Below are positions 7,585 through 16,272 of a stretch of DNA of 64,000 nucleotides, piece by piece (position 1 is the stretch's first letter; each line of letters opens with the position of its first letter). The translations under genes and the position numbers were made by a program. The notes below the pieces were generated by a model that did not search any database, was not told the DNA's origin, and saw only the letters and a program-made list of their open reading frames with translations. Source of the stretch: Paramylibacter ulvae (GTDB taxonomy: Bacteria > Pseudomonadota > Alphaproteobacteria > Rhodobacterales > Rhodobacteraceae); the NCBI RefSeq assembly GCF_014652655.1, contig NZ_BMZF01000006.1, positions 62,001-126,000 on the forward strand, read 5' to 3'.

Positions 7585-8780
7585 GCGCATGGTTACATAT
7601 CGTTGGGATCGGCGAAGACGGGCTTGATGGATTAACAAGCGCCACCCGCACGGTTGTCGAAGCCGCCGAAATTATTATTGGCGGCGAACGTCATCACGCC
7701 TTGGCCAAAGATCTGGATGCCACACGCATTGCGTGGCCATCACCATTTGATGCATTGATTGAAACGTTGAAATCCAACCGCGGCAAACGGGTTGTTGTTT
7801 TGGCCACGGGCGATCCGCTGTGGTATTCGGTTGGGGCGCGGATCGGGCGCGAACTTGATCCTAGCGAAATCGTATATCACCCACAATTATCAGCGTTCCA
7901 ATTGGCCGCGGCACGCATGGGGTGGTCGATGGCCGATCTTGAAACACTGACGGTTCATGGGCGTGCAATTGAACAAATGGTTGCTTTCATCCAACCAGAT
8001 CAACGGTTGTTGATTTTAACTACAGGCAGCGAAACACCGGCCCAAGTTGCCGCGTTTTTAAAGCAGCGTGGTTTTGGCAATAGCCGCATGACTGTGCTTG
8101 CATCCATGGGTGGTGAAAACGAAAAACGATTTGATGGGGTGGCCAATGATTGGTCGCATGATGTGCCCGCGTTCAACACGCTGGCGGTGGAATGTATCGC
8201 CGCACAAGATGCGGCATTGCTGCCCCGCGTGCCGGGTTTGCCCGATGATCTATTTGCCCATGACGGCACAATGACGAAACAAGAAATTCGTGCGGCAACA
8301 CTGGCCAAGCTTATGCCAATGCGCGGCGCGCTCTTGTGGGATGTCGGCTGTGGGTGTGGTTCAGTTGCAGTGGAATGGATGCGCGCGGCGCGTTATGCGC
8401 GGGCAATCGGGATTGAACCGCGCGATGATCGACGCGTGTTTGCGGCGCAAAATGCATTGGCGCTGGGCGTGCCAAAATTGGAATTAATCGCAGGTTCTGT
8501 ACCTGAAAAATTGTTGGGGCTAACCCCACCTGATGCGATATTCATTGGCGGTGGATTGTCTATCGAAACCTTCGACGTCTGTTGGGCCGCACTTCGCCCG
8601 CTGGGTCGTTTGGTGTGCAATGCGGTGACATTGGAATCAGAGGCATTGTTAATCTCGCTTTATAAACAGCATGGCGGTCAATTGGCCAAGCTGCATGTTA
8701 ACCGTGCAGAGCCGATTGGAAACCTGACAGGCTGGCGCCCATTGATGCCCGTCACACAATGGAGCCTTGTTAAACGATGA
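7581..8780 (+). CDS. cobL: Precorrin-6Y C5,15-methyltransferase (decarboxylating) CobL
   Basis: 399 aa, the usual fused CbiE-CbiT arrangement. Residues about 1-210 form the CbiE-type tetrapyrrole methylase domain (IVGIGEDGLDGLT, VVVLATGDPLWYSVGARI). Residues about 230-399 form a CbiT-type Rossmann methyltransferase (LLWDVGCGCGSVAVEW as SAM motif I). Together they methylate C-5 and C-15 and decarboxylate the C-12 acetate. It overlaps both cobH and cobI by 4 nt. Confidence 0.96.
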   Translation: MSAWLHIVGIGEDGLDGLTSATRTVVEAAEIIIGGERHHALAKDLDATRIAWPSPFDALIETLKSNRGKRVVVLATGDPLWYSVGARIGRELDPSEIVYHPQLSAFQLAAARMGWSMADLETLTVHGRAIEQMVAFIQPDQRLLILTTGSETPAQVAAFLKQRGFGNSRMTVLASMGGENEKRFDGVANDWSHDVPAFNTLAVECIAAQDAALLPRVPGLPDDLFAHDGTMTKQEIRAATLAKLMPMRGALLWDVGCGCGSVAVEWMRAARYARAIGIEPRDDRRVFAAQNALALGVPKLELIAGSVPEKLLGLTPPDAIFIGGGLSIETFDVCWAALRPLGRLVCNAVTLESEALLISLYKQHGGQLAKLHVNRAEPIGNLTGWRPLMPVTQWSLVKR

Positions 8781-9478
8781 TCGGTAAATTGTATGGGGTT
8801 GGACTTGGCCCAGGCGACCCAGAATTGATGACGTTAAAGGCATATCGTTTGATTCAAAATGCAGATGTCATCGCATACCCGACACTTGAGGGTGGGGAAA
8901 GTTTCGCGCGCGCCATCGCGGCGGCCGCATTGCCCGATGGTGTGGAGGAAATTGCAATTCATGTGCCAATGTCGGTGAAGCGCGAACCAGCACAAGCGGC
9001 ATACGATACCGGTGCAGCGCAGATTGCCGTTGCACTGGATGTGGGCAAAAGCGTGGTTGTTCTGTGCGAAGGTGATCCGTTTTTTTACGGCAGCTTTATG
9101 TACCTGTTTTCCCGCTTGTCAGACCGATATGAAACCGAAGTTGTAGCTGGTGTAACATCTGTAACCGCATGCGCCGCGGCGATGCAAAAACCGCTGACGG
9201 CGCGCAACGAAGTGCTGACAATTATTCCTGGCCCGATAAGCGCCGATGATCTACATGCACGCGTTCGCGGTGCAGAAGCCGTTGCCATTATGAAAGTAGG
9301 GCGCCATTTGCCAAAAATCAAAAAGGTTCTGGCCGATCTGAATTTAACCCAACATGCGGTTTATGTCGAACGCGCAACCTTACCCGTGGAAAAAGTTTTG
9401 CCACTCGCGGATGCACCCGAACCCGCACCATATTTTTCAATGATACTTGTGACCAAAGGAAACGATCCGTGGCTGTAA
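8777..9478 (+). CDS. cobI: Precorrin-2 C20-methyltransferase CobI/CbiL
   Basis: 233 aa tetrapyrrole methylase. It begins with LYGVGLGPGDPELMTLKA, the P-loop-like SAM region of the superfamily, followed by VVLCEGDPFFYGSFMYL and AGVTSVTACAAAMQKPL, which are typical of C-20 methylases. It adds a methyl group at C-20 of precorrin-2 (or the cobalt form), the step that commits the ring to cobalamin. It overlaps cobL by 4 nt and the cbiG-cobJ fusion by 10 nt. Confidence 0.95.
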   Translation: MIGKLYGVGLGPGDPELMTLKAYRLIQNADVIAYPTLEGGESFARAIAAAALPDGVEEIAIHVPMSVKREPAQAAYDTGAAQIAVALDVGKSVVVLCEGDPFFYGSFMYLFSRLSDRYETEVVAGVTSVTACAAAMQKPLTARNEVLTIIPGPISADDLHARVRGAEAVAIMKVGRHLPKIKKVLADLNLTQHAVYVERATLPVEKVLPLADAPEPAPYFSMILVTKGNDPWL

Positions 9479-11265
9479 CACCCATCGTAATGTGCCTGTC
9501 AAATTCAGGCCTGCCCACCGCGAAACGCGTGGCGAAAATTCTTGGTGCGCCACTGCATGGTCGCGTGGAACGCGTTGCGGACGCGGATGTATATTTTGAC
9601 CATGCACTTGATCACGCGCGCACGTTATTCGCCGCGGGTACCCCGATTGTTGGGGTTTGCGCGGCGGGTATATTGGTCCGTGCGGTTGCGCCATTATTGA
9701 GCGACAAACGCGCAGAGCCACCCGTTGTTGCGATCCCTGATGATGGGTCAACGGTTATTCCATTGTTGGGTGGGCATCGCGGCGCCAACCGTTTGGCACG
9801 CGATATCGCGGCTGGTTTGAAAACACATGTCGCGGTGACAACCGCTGGTGATGTGGCACTTGGTATCGCACTTGATGAACCGCCTGTCGGTTGGCGTTTG
9901 GCCAATCCAGATGCCGCAAAATCCGTGATGGCGACGTTGTTATCTGGTGAAAAACCACAAATTATCGGTGACAATATTTGGGATTTGGATGGTGATGACA
10001 ATGGGCGCGTGAAGCTTATCGCAAGCGAGCGTAGCGTTGTAACCGATGAAGATACTCTTGCCTATCACCCGCAAAAATACACGTTGGGTTTGGGGTGTGC
10101 ACGCGGTTGTGACGTTGATGAAATGTGGGATTTGGTGATGGCCAGCTTGAACAAGGCGGGCATTGCAAAGGAAACGATCGCGGCGGTTGGTTCACTTGAC
10201 CTGAAGGGTGATGAACCTGCTATGATTGAAACGGCGGCGCGGTTGGGCGTTCCATTTCGATTGTTCAGCGCAAGCGAGCTTGAAGCGCAGAGTGCAAAAT
10301 TGGCAAACCCATCGGATGTTGTGTTTAACGAGGTTGGATGCCACGGCGTTTCAGAAGGTGCTGCGATTGCGCTTTGTGATGGAGCGCTCATGCTGGAAAA
10401 ACAAAAGACGGCGAATGCAACATGTGCGATTGCCAGCAATGGTGAATTGATAACTGAATTTGCGGGACGTTCACGCGGCAAACTATCAATCATCAGCACA
10501 GGGCCAGGTCAACATAGCTGGCGCACACCAGAGGCAAGCCATTTGGTGCTAGAGGCCGAAGAATTGGTCGGTTACGGGCTTTATATCGATCTGTTGGGTC
10601 CATTGGCACATGGCAAAACCCGTTCGGATTTTCCACTGGGTGGCGAAGAGGATCGATGCCGTTACGCATTGGAACAGGCAGGCAAGGGTAAAAATGTTGC
10701 GCTGATTTGTTCGGGTGACGCAGGCATTTATGCGATGGGCGCGTTGGTGTTTGAATTGCTGGATCGCGGTCCTGATCAAATGGGTGTTAGCGATGCGGCA
10801 CGGCGCGTAGAGGTACAGTGCACCCCAGGTGTTTCCGCATTGCAAGGTGCAGCGGCACGCGCAGGTGCGCCACTTGGGCATGATTTTTGCGCGATTAGCC
10901 TGTCGGATTTATTGACGCCACGCGAAGATATTATCAAACGATTGAACGCAGCCGCGATGGGTGATTTTGTAATTGCGTTTTACAACCCAGTATCGATGCG
11001 CCGTCGTACCTTGTTGACCGAAGCACGGGATATTTTATTACAACATCGCCCAGCAGAAACGCCCGTGATGTTGGCAAGTTCGCTTGGACGACCAGAGGAA
11101 CACATCAGATATCGGAAACTTTCAGAATTGGAAGTGGACGAAGTTGATATGCTGACCGTGGTGTTGATTGGTTCATCCCATTCAAAACTGGCCAATCTGG
11201 GCGAAGGTCAACGGATGTACACGCCGCGCGGTTATGCCCGCAAAATTGACGGAGATTTATCATGA
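9469..11265 (+). CDS. cobJ: Fused CbiG-CobJ (cobalamin protein CbiG / precorrin-3B C17-methyltransferase)
   Basis: 598 aa fusion. Residues about 1-330 are CbiG-like: a middle part with GVCAAGILVRAVAPLL and PLLGGHRGANRLARDIA, then a CbiG C-terminal (CobE-like) domain beginning LGLGCARGCDVDEMW. From about residue 345 a CobJ/CbiH methylase starts (LSIISTGPGQHSWRTPEA) with ALICSGDAGIYAMGALVFE and CTPGVSALQGAAARAGAPLG. CbiG opens the delta-lactone of cobalt-precorrin-5A in the early-cobalt pathway, and CobJ methylates C-17 with ring contraction. The start is GTG with AAAGGA upstream. It overlaps cobM by 4 nt. Confidence 0.93.
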   Translation: MAVTPIVMCLSNSGLPTAKRVAKILGAPLHGRVERVADADVYFDHALDHARTLFAAGTPIVGVCAAGILVRAVAPLLSDKRAEPPVVAIPDDGSTVIPLLGGHRGANRLARDIAAGLKTHVAVTTAGDVALGIALDEPPVGWRLANPDAAKSVMATLLSGEKPQIIGDNIWDLDGDDNGRVKLIASERSVVTDEDTLAYHPQKYTLGLGCARGCDVDEMWDLVMASLNKAGIAKETIAAVGSLDLKGDEPAMIETAARLGVPFRLFSASELEAQSAKLANPSDVVFNEVGCHGVSEGAAIALCDGALMLEKQKTANATCAIASNGELITEFAGRSRGKLSIISTGPGQHSWRTPEASHLVLEAEELVGYGLYIDLLGPLAHGKTRSDFPLGGEEDRCRYALEQAGKGKNVALICSGDAGIYAMGALVFELLDRGPDQMGVSDAARRVEVQCTPGVSALQGAAARAGAPLGHDFCAISLSDLLTPREDIIKRLNAAAMGDFVIAFYNPVSMRRRTLLTEARDILLQHRPAETPVMLASSLGRPEEHIRYRKLSELEVDEVDMLTVVLIGSSHSKLANLGEGQRMYTPRGYARKIDGDLS

Positions 11266-12053
11266 CGGTTTATTTTATCGGCGCTGGTCCAGGTGACCCT
11301 GATTTGATCACGGTAAAATCACGTGGATTGATAGAACGATGTCCTGTGTGTTTGTATGCAGGATCATTGGTGCCGGAGGCCGTGGTTGCATTTGCACCAA
11401 AGGATGCAATCGTCAAAGACACTGCGGCGATGACGTTGGACGATACCCACGCTGAAATCAAAGCAGCACATGCCCGTGGTCAAGATGTTGCTCGGGTTCA
11501 TTCAGGTGATCCATCACTATATGGTGCAATCGCGGAACAAATCCGACGTTTGCGTGCGGATAACATCCCATTTGAAATTATCCCAGGTGTGCCTGCTTAT
11601 GCGGCGGCTGCGGCGGCGATCGGACAAGAATTGACGATCCCTGAAATCGCGCAATCAATTGTTTTAACGCGCATGTCGATGCAATCCACTGGCATGCCCG
11701 AAGGTGAAACATTAGACAATTTTGGCCGTACAGGTGCAACATTGTGCATCCATTTGGCCATCCGTAATATGCGTGCGATTGAACGAGAGCTGACACCGCA
11801 TTACGGTGAAGATTGCCCCGTGGTTGTTATTTATCGCGCAAGCTGGCCTGATCAAATTATCATTCGTGGAACACTAAAAGATATCCGCAACAAGGTGCGC
11901 GCCGAAAAGATCACACGTACAGCATTGGTGATGGTAGGCCCTGCATTGGCAGAAGGGCACGATTTTGTTGATAGTGCGCTTTATGACCCGACCAAGCCAC
12001 ATGTTTTGCGCCCAGTTGTGGGTGTTGACTTGATTGAACCAAACAACACCTGA
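11262..12053 (+). CDS. cobM: Precorrin-4 C11-methyltransferase CobM
   Basis: 263 aa tetrapyrrole methylase. Recognised by VYFIGAGPGDPDLITVKS at the N-terminus, CLYAGSLVPEAVV, VARVHSGDPSLYGAIAEQI and LTRMSMQSTGMPEGE, which are characteristic of CobM/CbiF. It methylates C-11 of the contracted ring. Last gene of the plus-strand cob operon, with ATGA overlap to the fusion gene upstream and a strong hairpin terminator just downstream. Confidence 0.96.
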   Translation: MTVYFIGAGPGDPDLITVKSRGLIERCPVCLYAGSLVPEAVVAFAPKDAIVKDTAAMTLDDTHAEIKAAHARGQDVARVHSGDPSLYGAIAEQIRRLRADNIPFEIIPGVPAYAAAAAAIGQELTIPEIAQSIVLTRMSMQSTGMPEGETLDNFGRTGATLCIHLAIRNMRAIERELTPHYGEDCPVVVIYRASWPDQIIIRGTLKDIRNKVRAEKITRTALVMVGPALAEGHDFVDSALYDPTKPHVLRPVVGVDLIEPNNT

Positions 12054-12067
12054 TCACAATGCGATAG

Positions 12068-12103
12068 CTTTTTCACCAATTCTTGCATGAATTGGTGAAA
12101 AAG
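12068..12103 (+). terminator. Terminator-like hairpin after the cob operon
   Basis: A perfect 15-bp inverted repeat (arms 12068-12082 and 12089-12103) with a 6-nt loop. Each arm includes a run of five T or A residues at its base, so the structure ends in U-rich RNA. It lies 14 nt after the cobM stop and separates the cob operon from dgcN. Confidence 0.75.
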
Positions 12104-12134
12104 GCACCGTTTCTTCGAAAAATAGTTGTTCATT

Positions 12135-12168
12135 GCGATGATTTGATGATTTCTTGCGCTGTCATCGC
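12135..12168 (+). promoter_or_regulatory. Possible operator: inverted repeat upstream of dgcN
   Basis: GCGATGA (12135-12141) and TCATCGC (12162-12168) form perfect 7-bp arms separated by 20 nt, in the 105 bases between the cob terminator and dgcN. The spacing would fit binding of a dimeric regulator to two half-sites, but no regulator gene is adjacent and chance occurrence is possible. Confidence 0.25.
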
Positions 12169-12208
12169 TTTATATCGTTGCGTGAACTTCTAATTTGGGA
12201 ATGAAACG

Positions 12209-13210
12209 ATGATCAAAACACCATATCTTCTTTTCTTGGGCGATGCGCCTGATGCGTTGGCGGCAAAGGTTGCCCAAGGGGTCAAAGACTGGCGCCCGGA
12301 ATATTCGATTGGGCAATATCGCATGGATAATTGCCACGCGGATATGGGGCTGCCTGATATGGATTTTGATGAGGCGGTTGCCGCTGGTGTGAAGACGCTG
12401 GTCATTGGCGTTGCAAACCGTGGCGGCGTTATTTCACCCGCATGGCGAGTCGTCTTGGAACGCGCATTAGAGGCGGGGCTGGATATCGCATCTGGCCTGC
12501 ACAACTTGTTGGCGGACGAACCAGAATTGGTTGCAGCGGCGGCATTGCATGGGCGTGAATTACACGATGTGCGCGTGCCATCCGTGCAATACCCGATTGC
12601 AAATGGTGTGCGCCGCGCTGGCAAACGTTGCCTTGCGGTTGGCACGGATTGTTCTGTTGGTAAAATGTACACAGCCCTTGCGATGGAAAAAGAAATGGTT
12701 GCGCGCGATATGAAAGCAACATTCCGCGCCACAGGACAAACAGGTATTTTGATCACAGGCAGCGGCGTGCCGTTGGATGCGGTGATTGCCGATTTCATGG
12801 CGGGTTCTGTGGAATATATCACCCCAGATAACGAGCCAGATCATTGGGATCTGATCGAAGGGCAGGGATCATTGTATCACGCATCATATTCTGGCGTGAC
12901 CATGGCGTTGATTCACGGTGGGCAACCTGATGCGCTAATCCTGTGCCACGAGCCAACACGCAAACACATGCGTGGATTGCCAGATTACCAACAGCCAAGT
13001 TTGGAAGAACTGCGCGATACTGCGTTGATTATGGCGCGCATCGTGAATCCAGACGTAAAGGTTGTGGGAATTTCGGTGAACACTCAACATTTGTCGGACG
13101 CGGAATCGCAAGCTTATTTGGCGGAAACCGAAAAACGCATGGGGTTGCCTGCGGTTGATCCGTTCCGAAATGGCGCGGGGCGTCTGGTGGATGCGTTGGC
13201 AAACTGCTAG
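12209..13210 (+). CDS. dgcN: DgcN, D-glutamate N-acetyltransferase-type protein (DUF1611)
   Basis: 333 aa, DUF1611 architecture: an N-terminal Rossmann-like part and a C-terminal P-loop-like part (GTDCSVGKMYTALAMEKEM). Members paired with DgcA have been reported to act in a D-glutamate route in which D-Glu is N-acetylated and the acetyl form is racemised. Other visible segments are VIGVANRGGVISPAW, ASGLHNLLAD and EGQGSLYHASYSGVT. It is followed after 9 nt by dgcA, supporting the assignment. The exact reaction rests on my memory of the family. Confidence 0.85.
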   Translation: MIKTPYLLFLGDAPDALAAKVAQGVKDWRPEYSIGQYRMDNCHADMGLPDMDFDEAVAAGVKTLVIGVANRGGVISPAWRVVLERALEAGLDIASGLHNLLADEPELVAAAALHGRELHDVRVPSVQYPIANGVRRAGKRCLAVGTDCSVGKMYTALAMEKEMVARDMKATFRATGQTGILITGSGVPLDAVIADFMAGSVEYITPDNEPDHWDLIEGQGSLYHASYSGVTMALIHGGQPDALILCHEPTRKHMRGLPDYQQPSLEELRDTALIMARIVNPDVKVVGISVNTQHLSDAESQAYLAETEKRMGLPAVDPFRNGAGRLVDALANC

Positions 13211-13219
13211 GCAACAATC

Positions 13220-14188
13220 ATGGATATTACAGTTACGCATGATTGCTTTCAGCTCGCGCAGGTTTTTACCATTGCGCGTGGTTCACGTACCGAGGCTAAG
13301 GTCATCACTGTTAAGATTGCCAAAGATGGTAAAACGGGGTGGGGCGAATGTGTGCCCTATGCCCGCTACGATGAAACAATGGACAGTGTGGCGGCGCAGG
13401 TTGCGTCGTTGCCCGCAGATTTTGATCGCATGGAATTGCTGAACCTTTTGCCAGCGGGAGCGGCGCGAAATGCGGTTGATTGTGCGCTCTGGGATTTGGA
13501 ATCTAAATTAGCAGATGTTCCAGTCTGGGAATTGGCAGGGCTAGACCCGCTAAGACCTGAAATCACGGCATATACGTTGTCCTTGGCTGATCCAGATATA
13601 ATGGAATCCGAGGCGGCTAAAAACGCATTTCGCCCGTTGTTGAAAACCAAACTTGGTGGTGGGGATGCCGATGTCGCGCGGATCAAGGCCGTGCGTGCAG
13701 GTGCGCCAAATTCCACAATTATCGTCGATGCGAACGAGGGCTGGACGCCAGAGTTATACGCAACACTCGCACCTGTCTTGGTTGACCTTGGTGTGGCCAT
13801 GGTTGAACAACCCCTTCCCGCAGGTGCCGATGATGCATTGTTGAAAATGGATCGTGTGTTGCCTGTTTGTGCTGATGAAAGCTGTCATGATCGTACAAGC
13901 CTGCCCAAGCTGAAGGGCAAATATGACATGGTGAATATCAAGTTAGATAAAACAGGTGGATTGACCGAGGCACTGGCGTTGCGATCAGACGCAATTGCGC
14001 AAGGCTTTGATGTGATGATTGGCTGTATGGTTGGATCATCGCTGGCGATGGCGCCGGCGGTTTTGTTGGCACAGGGTGCGGCGCTTGTTGATCTTGACGG
14101 GCCGCTGTTATTGGGCGAAGACCGCGAAAACGCGCTTTATTATGATGCACAAGGTGTGCATCCAGCGGATAGAAAACTCTGGGGATAA
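13220..14188 (+). CDS. dgcA: DgcA, N-acetyl-D-glutamate racemase / dipeptide-epimerase-like enolase-superfamily enzyme
   Basis: 322 aa, mandelate-racemase/muconate-lactonizing subgroup of the enolase superfamily. The KxK acid/base motif is in LLKTKLGGGD, the three metal carboxylates are in IIVDANEGW, MVEQPLP and VCADESCHD, and the opposing lysine is in VNIKLDKTGG. By sequence alone it could be called an L-Ala-D/L-Glu epimerase. The DgcN neighbour makes N-acetyl-D-glutamate racemase the more likely role. Confidence 0.85.
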   Translation: MDITVTHDCFQLAQVFTIARGSRTEAKVITVKIAKDGKTGWGECVPYARYDETMDSVAAQVASLPADFDRMELLNLLPAGAARNAVDCALWDLESKLADVPVWELAGLDPLRPEITAYTLSLADPDIMESEAAKNAFRPLLKTKLGGGDADVARIKAVRAGAPNSTIIVDANEGWTPELYATLAPVLVDLGVAMVEQPLPAGADDALLKMDRVLPVCADESCHDRTSLPKLKGKYDMVNIKLDKTGGLTEALALRSDAIAQGFDVMIGCMVGSSLAMAPAVLLAQGAALVDLDGPLLLGEDRENALYYDAQGVHPADRKLWG

Positions 14189-14194
14189 AACATC

Positions 14195-15049
14195 ATGGAA
14201 CGTATTGTTTATGTGAATGGCGAATATGTGAACGAAAGCGATGCAAAGATTTCGATTTTTGATCGCGGTTTTTTGATGGCGGATGGTGTTTATGAAGTGA
14301 CCACTGTTCTGGATGGCAAACTGATCGATTTTGACGGCCATGCGAAACGCCTGACCCGTTCGTTGAATGAATTGGACATGAAGGCAGCTTGCACCGACGA
14401 AGAATTGTTGCAAATTCACCGCGAATTGGTAAAGCGCAACAATGTCGAAGAAGGCATGGTTTATTTGCAAGTGACACGCGGCGCGGCCGATCGTGATTTT
14501 GCGTATCCAAAAGATGCGAACCCCACCTTGGTTTTATTCACACAAGACAAGCCTGGTTTGGCCAATTCACCAGCCGCGAAAACGGGAATGAAAGTGATTT
14601 CAATTGACGATATTCGCTGGGGACGGCGCGATATTAAAACCGTGCAATTGCTGTATCCATCGATGGGTAAAATGATGGCAAAGGCAGCGGGTTGTGACGA
14701 CGCGTGGATGGTTCAAGATGGATTGGTTACAGAGGGCACATCAAATAATGCCTATATCGTCAAAGACGGTACGATCATTACACGCCATTTGGGCAATGAG
14801 ATTTTGAGCGGGATTACCCGCGCCGCCGTTTTGCGTTTCGCCAAAGAAGCGCAAATGAAAGTGGAAGAACGTAGTTTTAGCGTAACCGAAGCACAAGATG
14901 CGGATGAGGCATTTGTGAGCAGCGCGTCAACATTCGTGATGCCCGTTGTGGAAATTGATGGTGCCGCTGTGGGCACGGGCACAGTTGGCCCTGTGGCGTC
15001 ACGGCTGCGCGAAATTTATCTGGACGAAATGCGCAAGGCGGCGATCTAG
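14195..15049 (+). CDS. D-amino-acid aminotransferase (class IV PLP)
   Basis: 284 aa, fold-type IV aminotransferase of the D-alanine transaminase type. The PLP lysine is Lys148 in GRRDIKTVQLL; the following LVTEGTSNNAYIV holds the cofactor-binding Glu. FDRGFLMADGVYEV and LNGR-like N-terminal features agree with Dat. It would interconvert D-amino acids and 2-oxo acids, yielding or using D-glutamate. It begins 6 nt after dgcA and completes a three-gene D-glutamate unit, so D-Glu formed by transamination could be passed to DgcN-DgcA. A branched-chain transaminase role is less likely given the length and context. Confidence 0.88.
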   Translation: MERIVYVNGEYVNESDAKISIFDRGFLMADGVYEVTTVLDGKLIDFDGHAKRLTRSLNELDMKAACTDEELLQIHRELVKRNNVEEGMVYLQVTRGAADRDFAYPKDANPTLVLFTQDKPGLANSPAAKTGMKVISIDDIRWGRRDIKTVQLLYPSMGKMMAKAAGCDDAWMVQDGLVTEGTSNNAYIVKDGTIITRHLGNEILSGITRAAVLRFAKEAQMKVEERSFSVTEAQDADEAFVSSASTFVMPVVEIDGAAVGTGTVGPVASRLREIYLDEMRKAAI

Positions 15050-15063
15050 TTTTATTACGATAA

Positions 15064-15106
15064 GCTTGCGCCATTGGCGCAAGCGGTTTGCACAGTTTGT
15101 GCAAAC
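15064..15106. terminator. Two adjacent hairpins between convergent genes
   Basis: Two perfect 9-bp stems with 3-nt loops, separated by a single base: arms 15064-15072/15076-15084 and 15086-15094/15098-15106. They lie between the ends of the convergent aminotransferase and DUF1244 genes and probably terminate both. There is no long T run after either. Confidence 0.55.
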
Positions 15107-15131
15107 GATGTCTGCGACGCGGATATTTAGA

Positions 15132-15428
15132 TCATTTGGAGTGCGAGGTTTCAAACGCTGCTTTTTGCGCGGCAGATGCATCGGTTTGGTGTTTTTCTTT
15201 CCATGTCGAAAACGGCATGCCGTAAAATGCCTCGCGGCCTTCGTCTTTGGACATTTCAATGCCCTTTTCGTTTGCGGCTTCTTGATACCAGCGCGACAGG
15301 CAATTGCGGCAAAATCCAGCGAGGTTCATCATATCGATGTTTTGCACATCGCTGCGTTCTGCAAGATGATCACGCAGACGGCGAAAAGCGGCGGCTTCTA
15401 ATTCGATTTGGGTTTGTTTATCCATCAT
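15132..15428 (-). CDS. DUF1244 family protein
   Basis: 98 aa. Matches DUF1244, a short, helical, widespread proteobacterial family without a firm function, through LEAAAFRRLRDHL, MMNLAGFCRNCLSRWY and GMPFSTWKEKHQ. The paired cysteines in FCRNCLSRW may bind a metal or serve redox. Two ATGs stand in tandem (15428 and 15425). AAAAGG upstream fits either, with better spacing to the second. It is directly downstream of N-formylglutamate amidohydrolase on the same strand. Confidence 0.85.
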   Translation of the reverse strand: MMDKQTQIELEAAAFRRLRDHLAERSDVQNIDMMNLAGFCRNCLSRWYQEAANEKGIEMSKDEGREAFYGMPFSTWKEKHQTDASAAQKAAFETSHSK

Positions 15429-15436
15429 TTTGCCTT

Positions 15437-16180
15437 TTAGGTTGTGGCTTGTTCAATTGCAGCCGTTAAATGGGGTGCTAAGCGTTCCGCCCATTCTTTT
15501 TGACCACTTTCAGTTTCGATCAAGTCGTTGCGAACCTCGATCAGCGCGTGCAAATGCCCCGCTTGCATTGCGTGGCGATCCATTGTGTCGCCATCATATT
15601 TTCCACTGTACGGTTCATTGATCCCAACCGTCAATTCGATGTCACCTTGAAGTGAAGCGATGAATGGCGTGGAAAGGCGTTTGTCATCCGCAAATAGAAC
15701 ACCAATTTCCCAAGGGCGTTTTGGCCGCCCGTTCAGTTGGGGGGTAAAGGAATGCACAGCAATCAGAATTGGGTTTTTATATTTGGCAACCATTTGTGTA
15801 ATCGCGCGATCATACGGGCGATAACACAAATCCAAGCGGCGCAATTTTTCGGCGTCATCGGCATGGCGGTTTGCGGGAATGATTGAACCGTCGTAAAGGC
15901 GCATTAACAAGGTCGGGTCATCTTCGCCGCGATTTGGATCGATAACTAAGCGAGAGAAATTTGATGCAATAACTGGTGCATCCAACAAAACACCCAAGTG
16001 TTCAGAAACCCCCGCAGCACCCACATCATATGCAATGTGGCGGTTCATGTCGTTAGCAGATAATCCCAAACAACCATTGTTGATTTCTTGTGGTATCCTA
16101 TTTGACGCATGGTCACATAAAATGATTATGTTTGCGCTACGGTCTTTGCCTTTGATCGAAAAGGCTTTATTGCATGTCAT
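15437..16180 (-). CDS. N-formylglutamate amidohydrolase family protein
   Basis: 247 aa from the ATG at 16180. Family segments are IILCDHASNRIP, DMNRHIAYDVGA, SRLVIDPNRG, AVHSFTPQLNG and the later HALIEVRNDLI. N-formylglutamate amidohydrolases (HutG-type) hydrolyse N-formyl-L-glutamate to formate and glutamate at the end of one histidine degradation route. No hut genes are present here, so the substrate is uncertain. The start was moved inward from an in-frame ATG at 16243 because homologous proteins lack the cysteine-rich extension. Confidence 0.85.
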   Translation of the reverse strand: MTCNKAFSIKGKDRSANIIILCDHASNRIPQEINNGCLGLSANDMNRHIAYDVGAAGVSEHLGVLLDAPVIASNFSRLVIDPNRGEDDPTLLMRLYDGSIIPANRHADDAEKLRRLDLCYRPYDRAITQMVAKYKNPILIAVHSFTPQLNGRPKRPWEIGVLFADDKRLSTPFIASLQGDIELTVGINEPYSGKYDGDTMDRHAMQAGHLHALIEVRNDLIETESGQKEWAERLAPHLTAAIEQATT

Positions 16181-16272
16181 AGAGATTTCACATGGTTGGA
16201 ATAATTTATGGTGCAAATAATCACAGCATTTGTGCGATGCCAACTGAAAACAAGCATGAACGGGACAAATTA

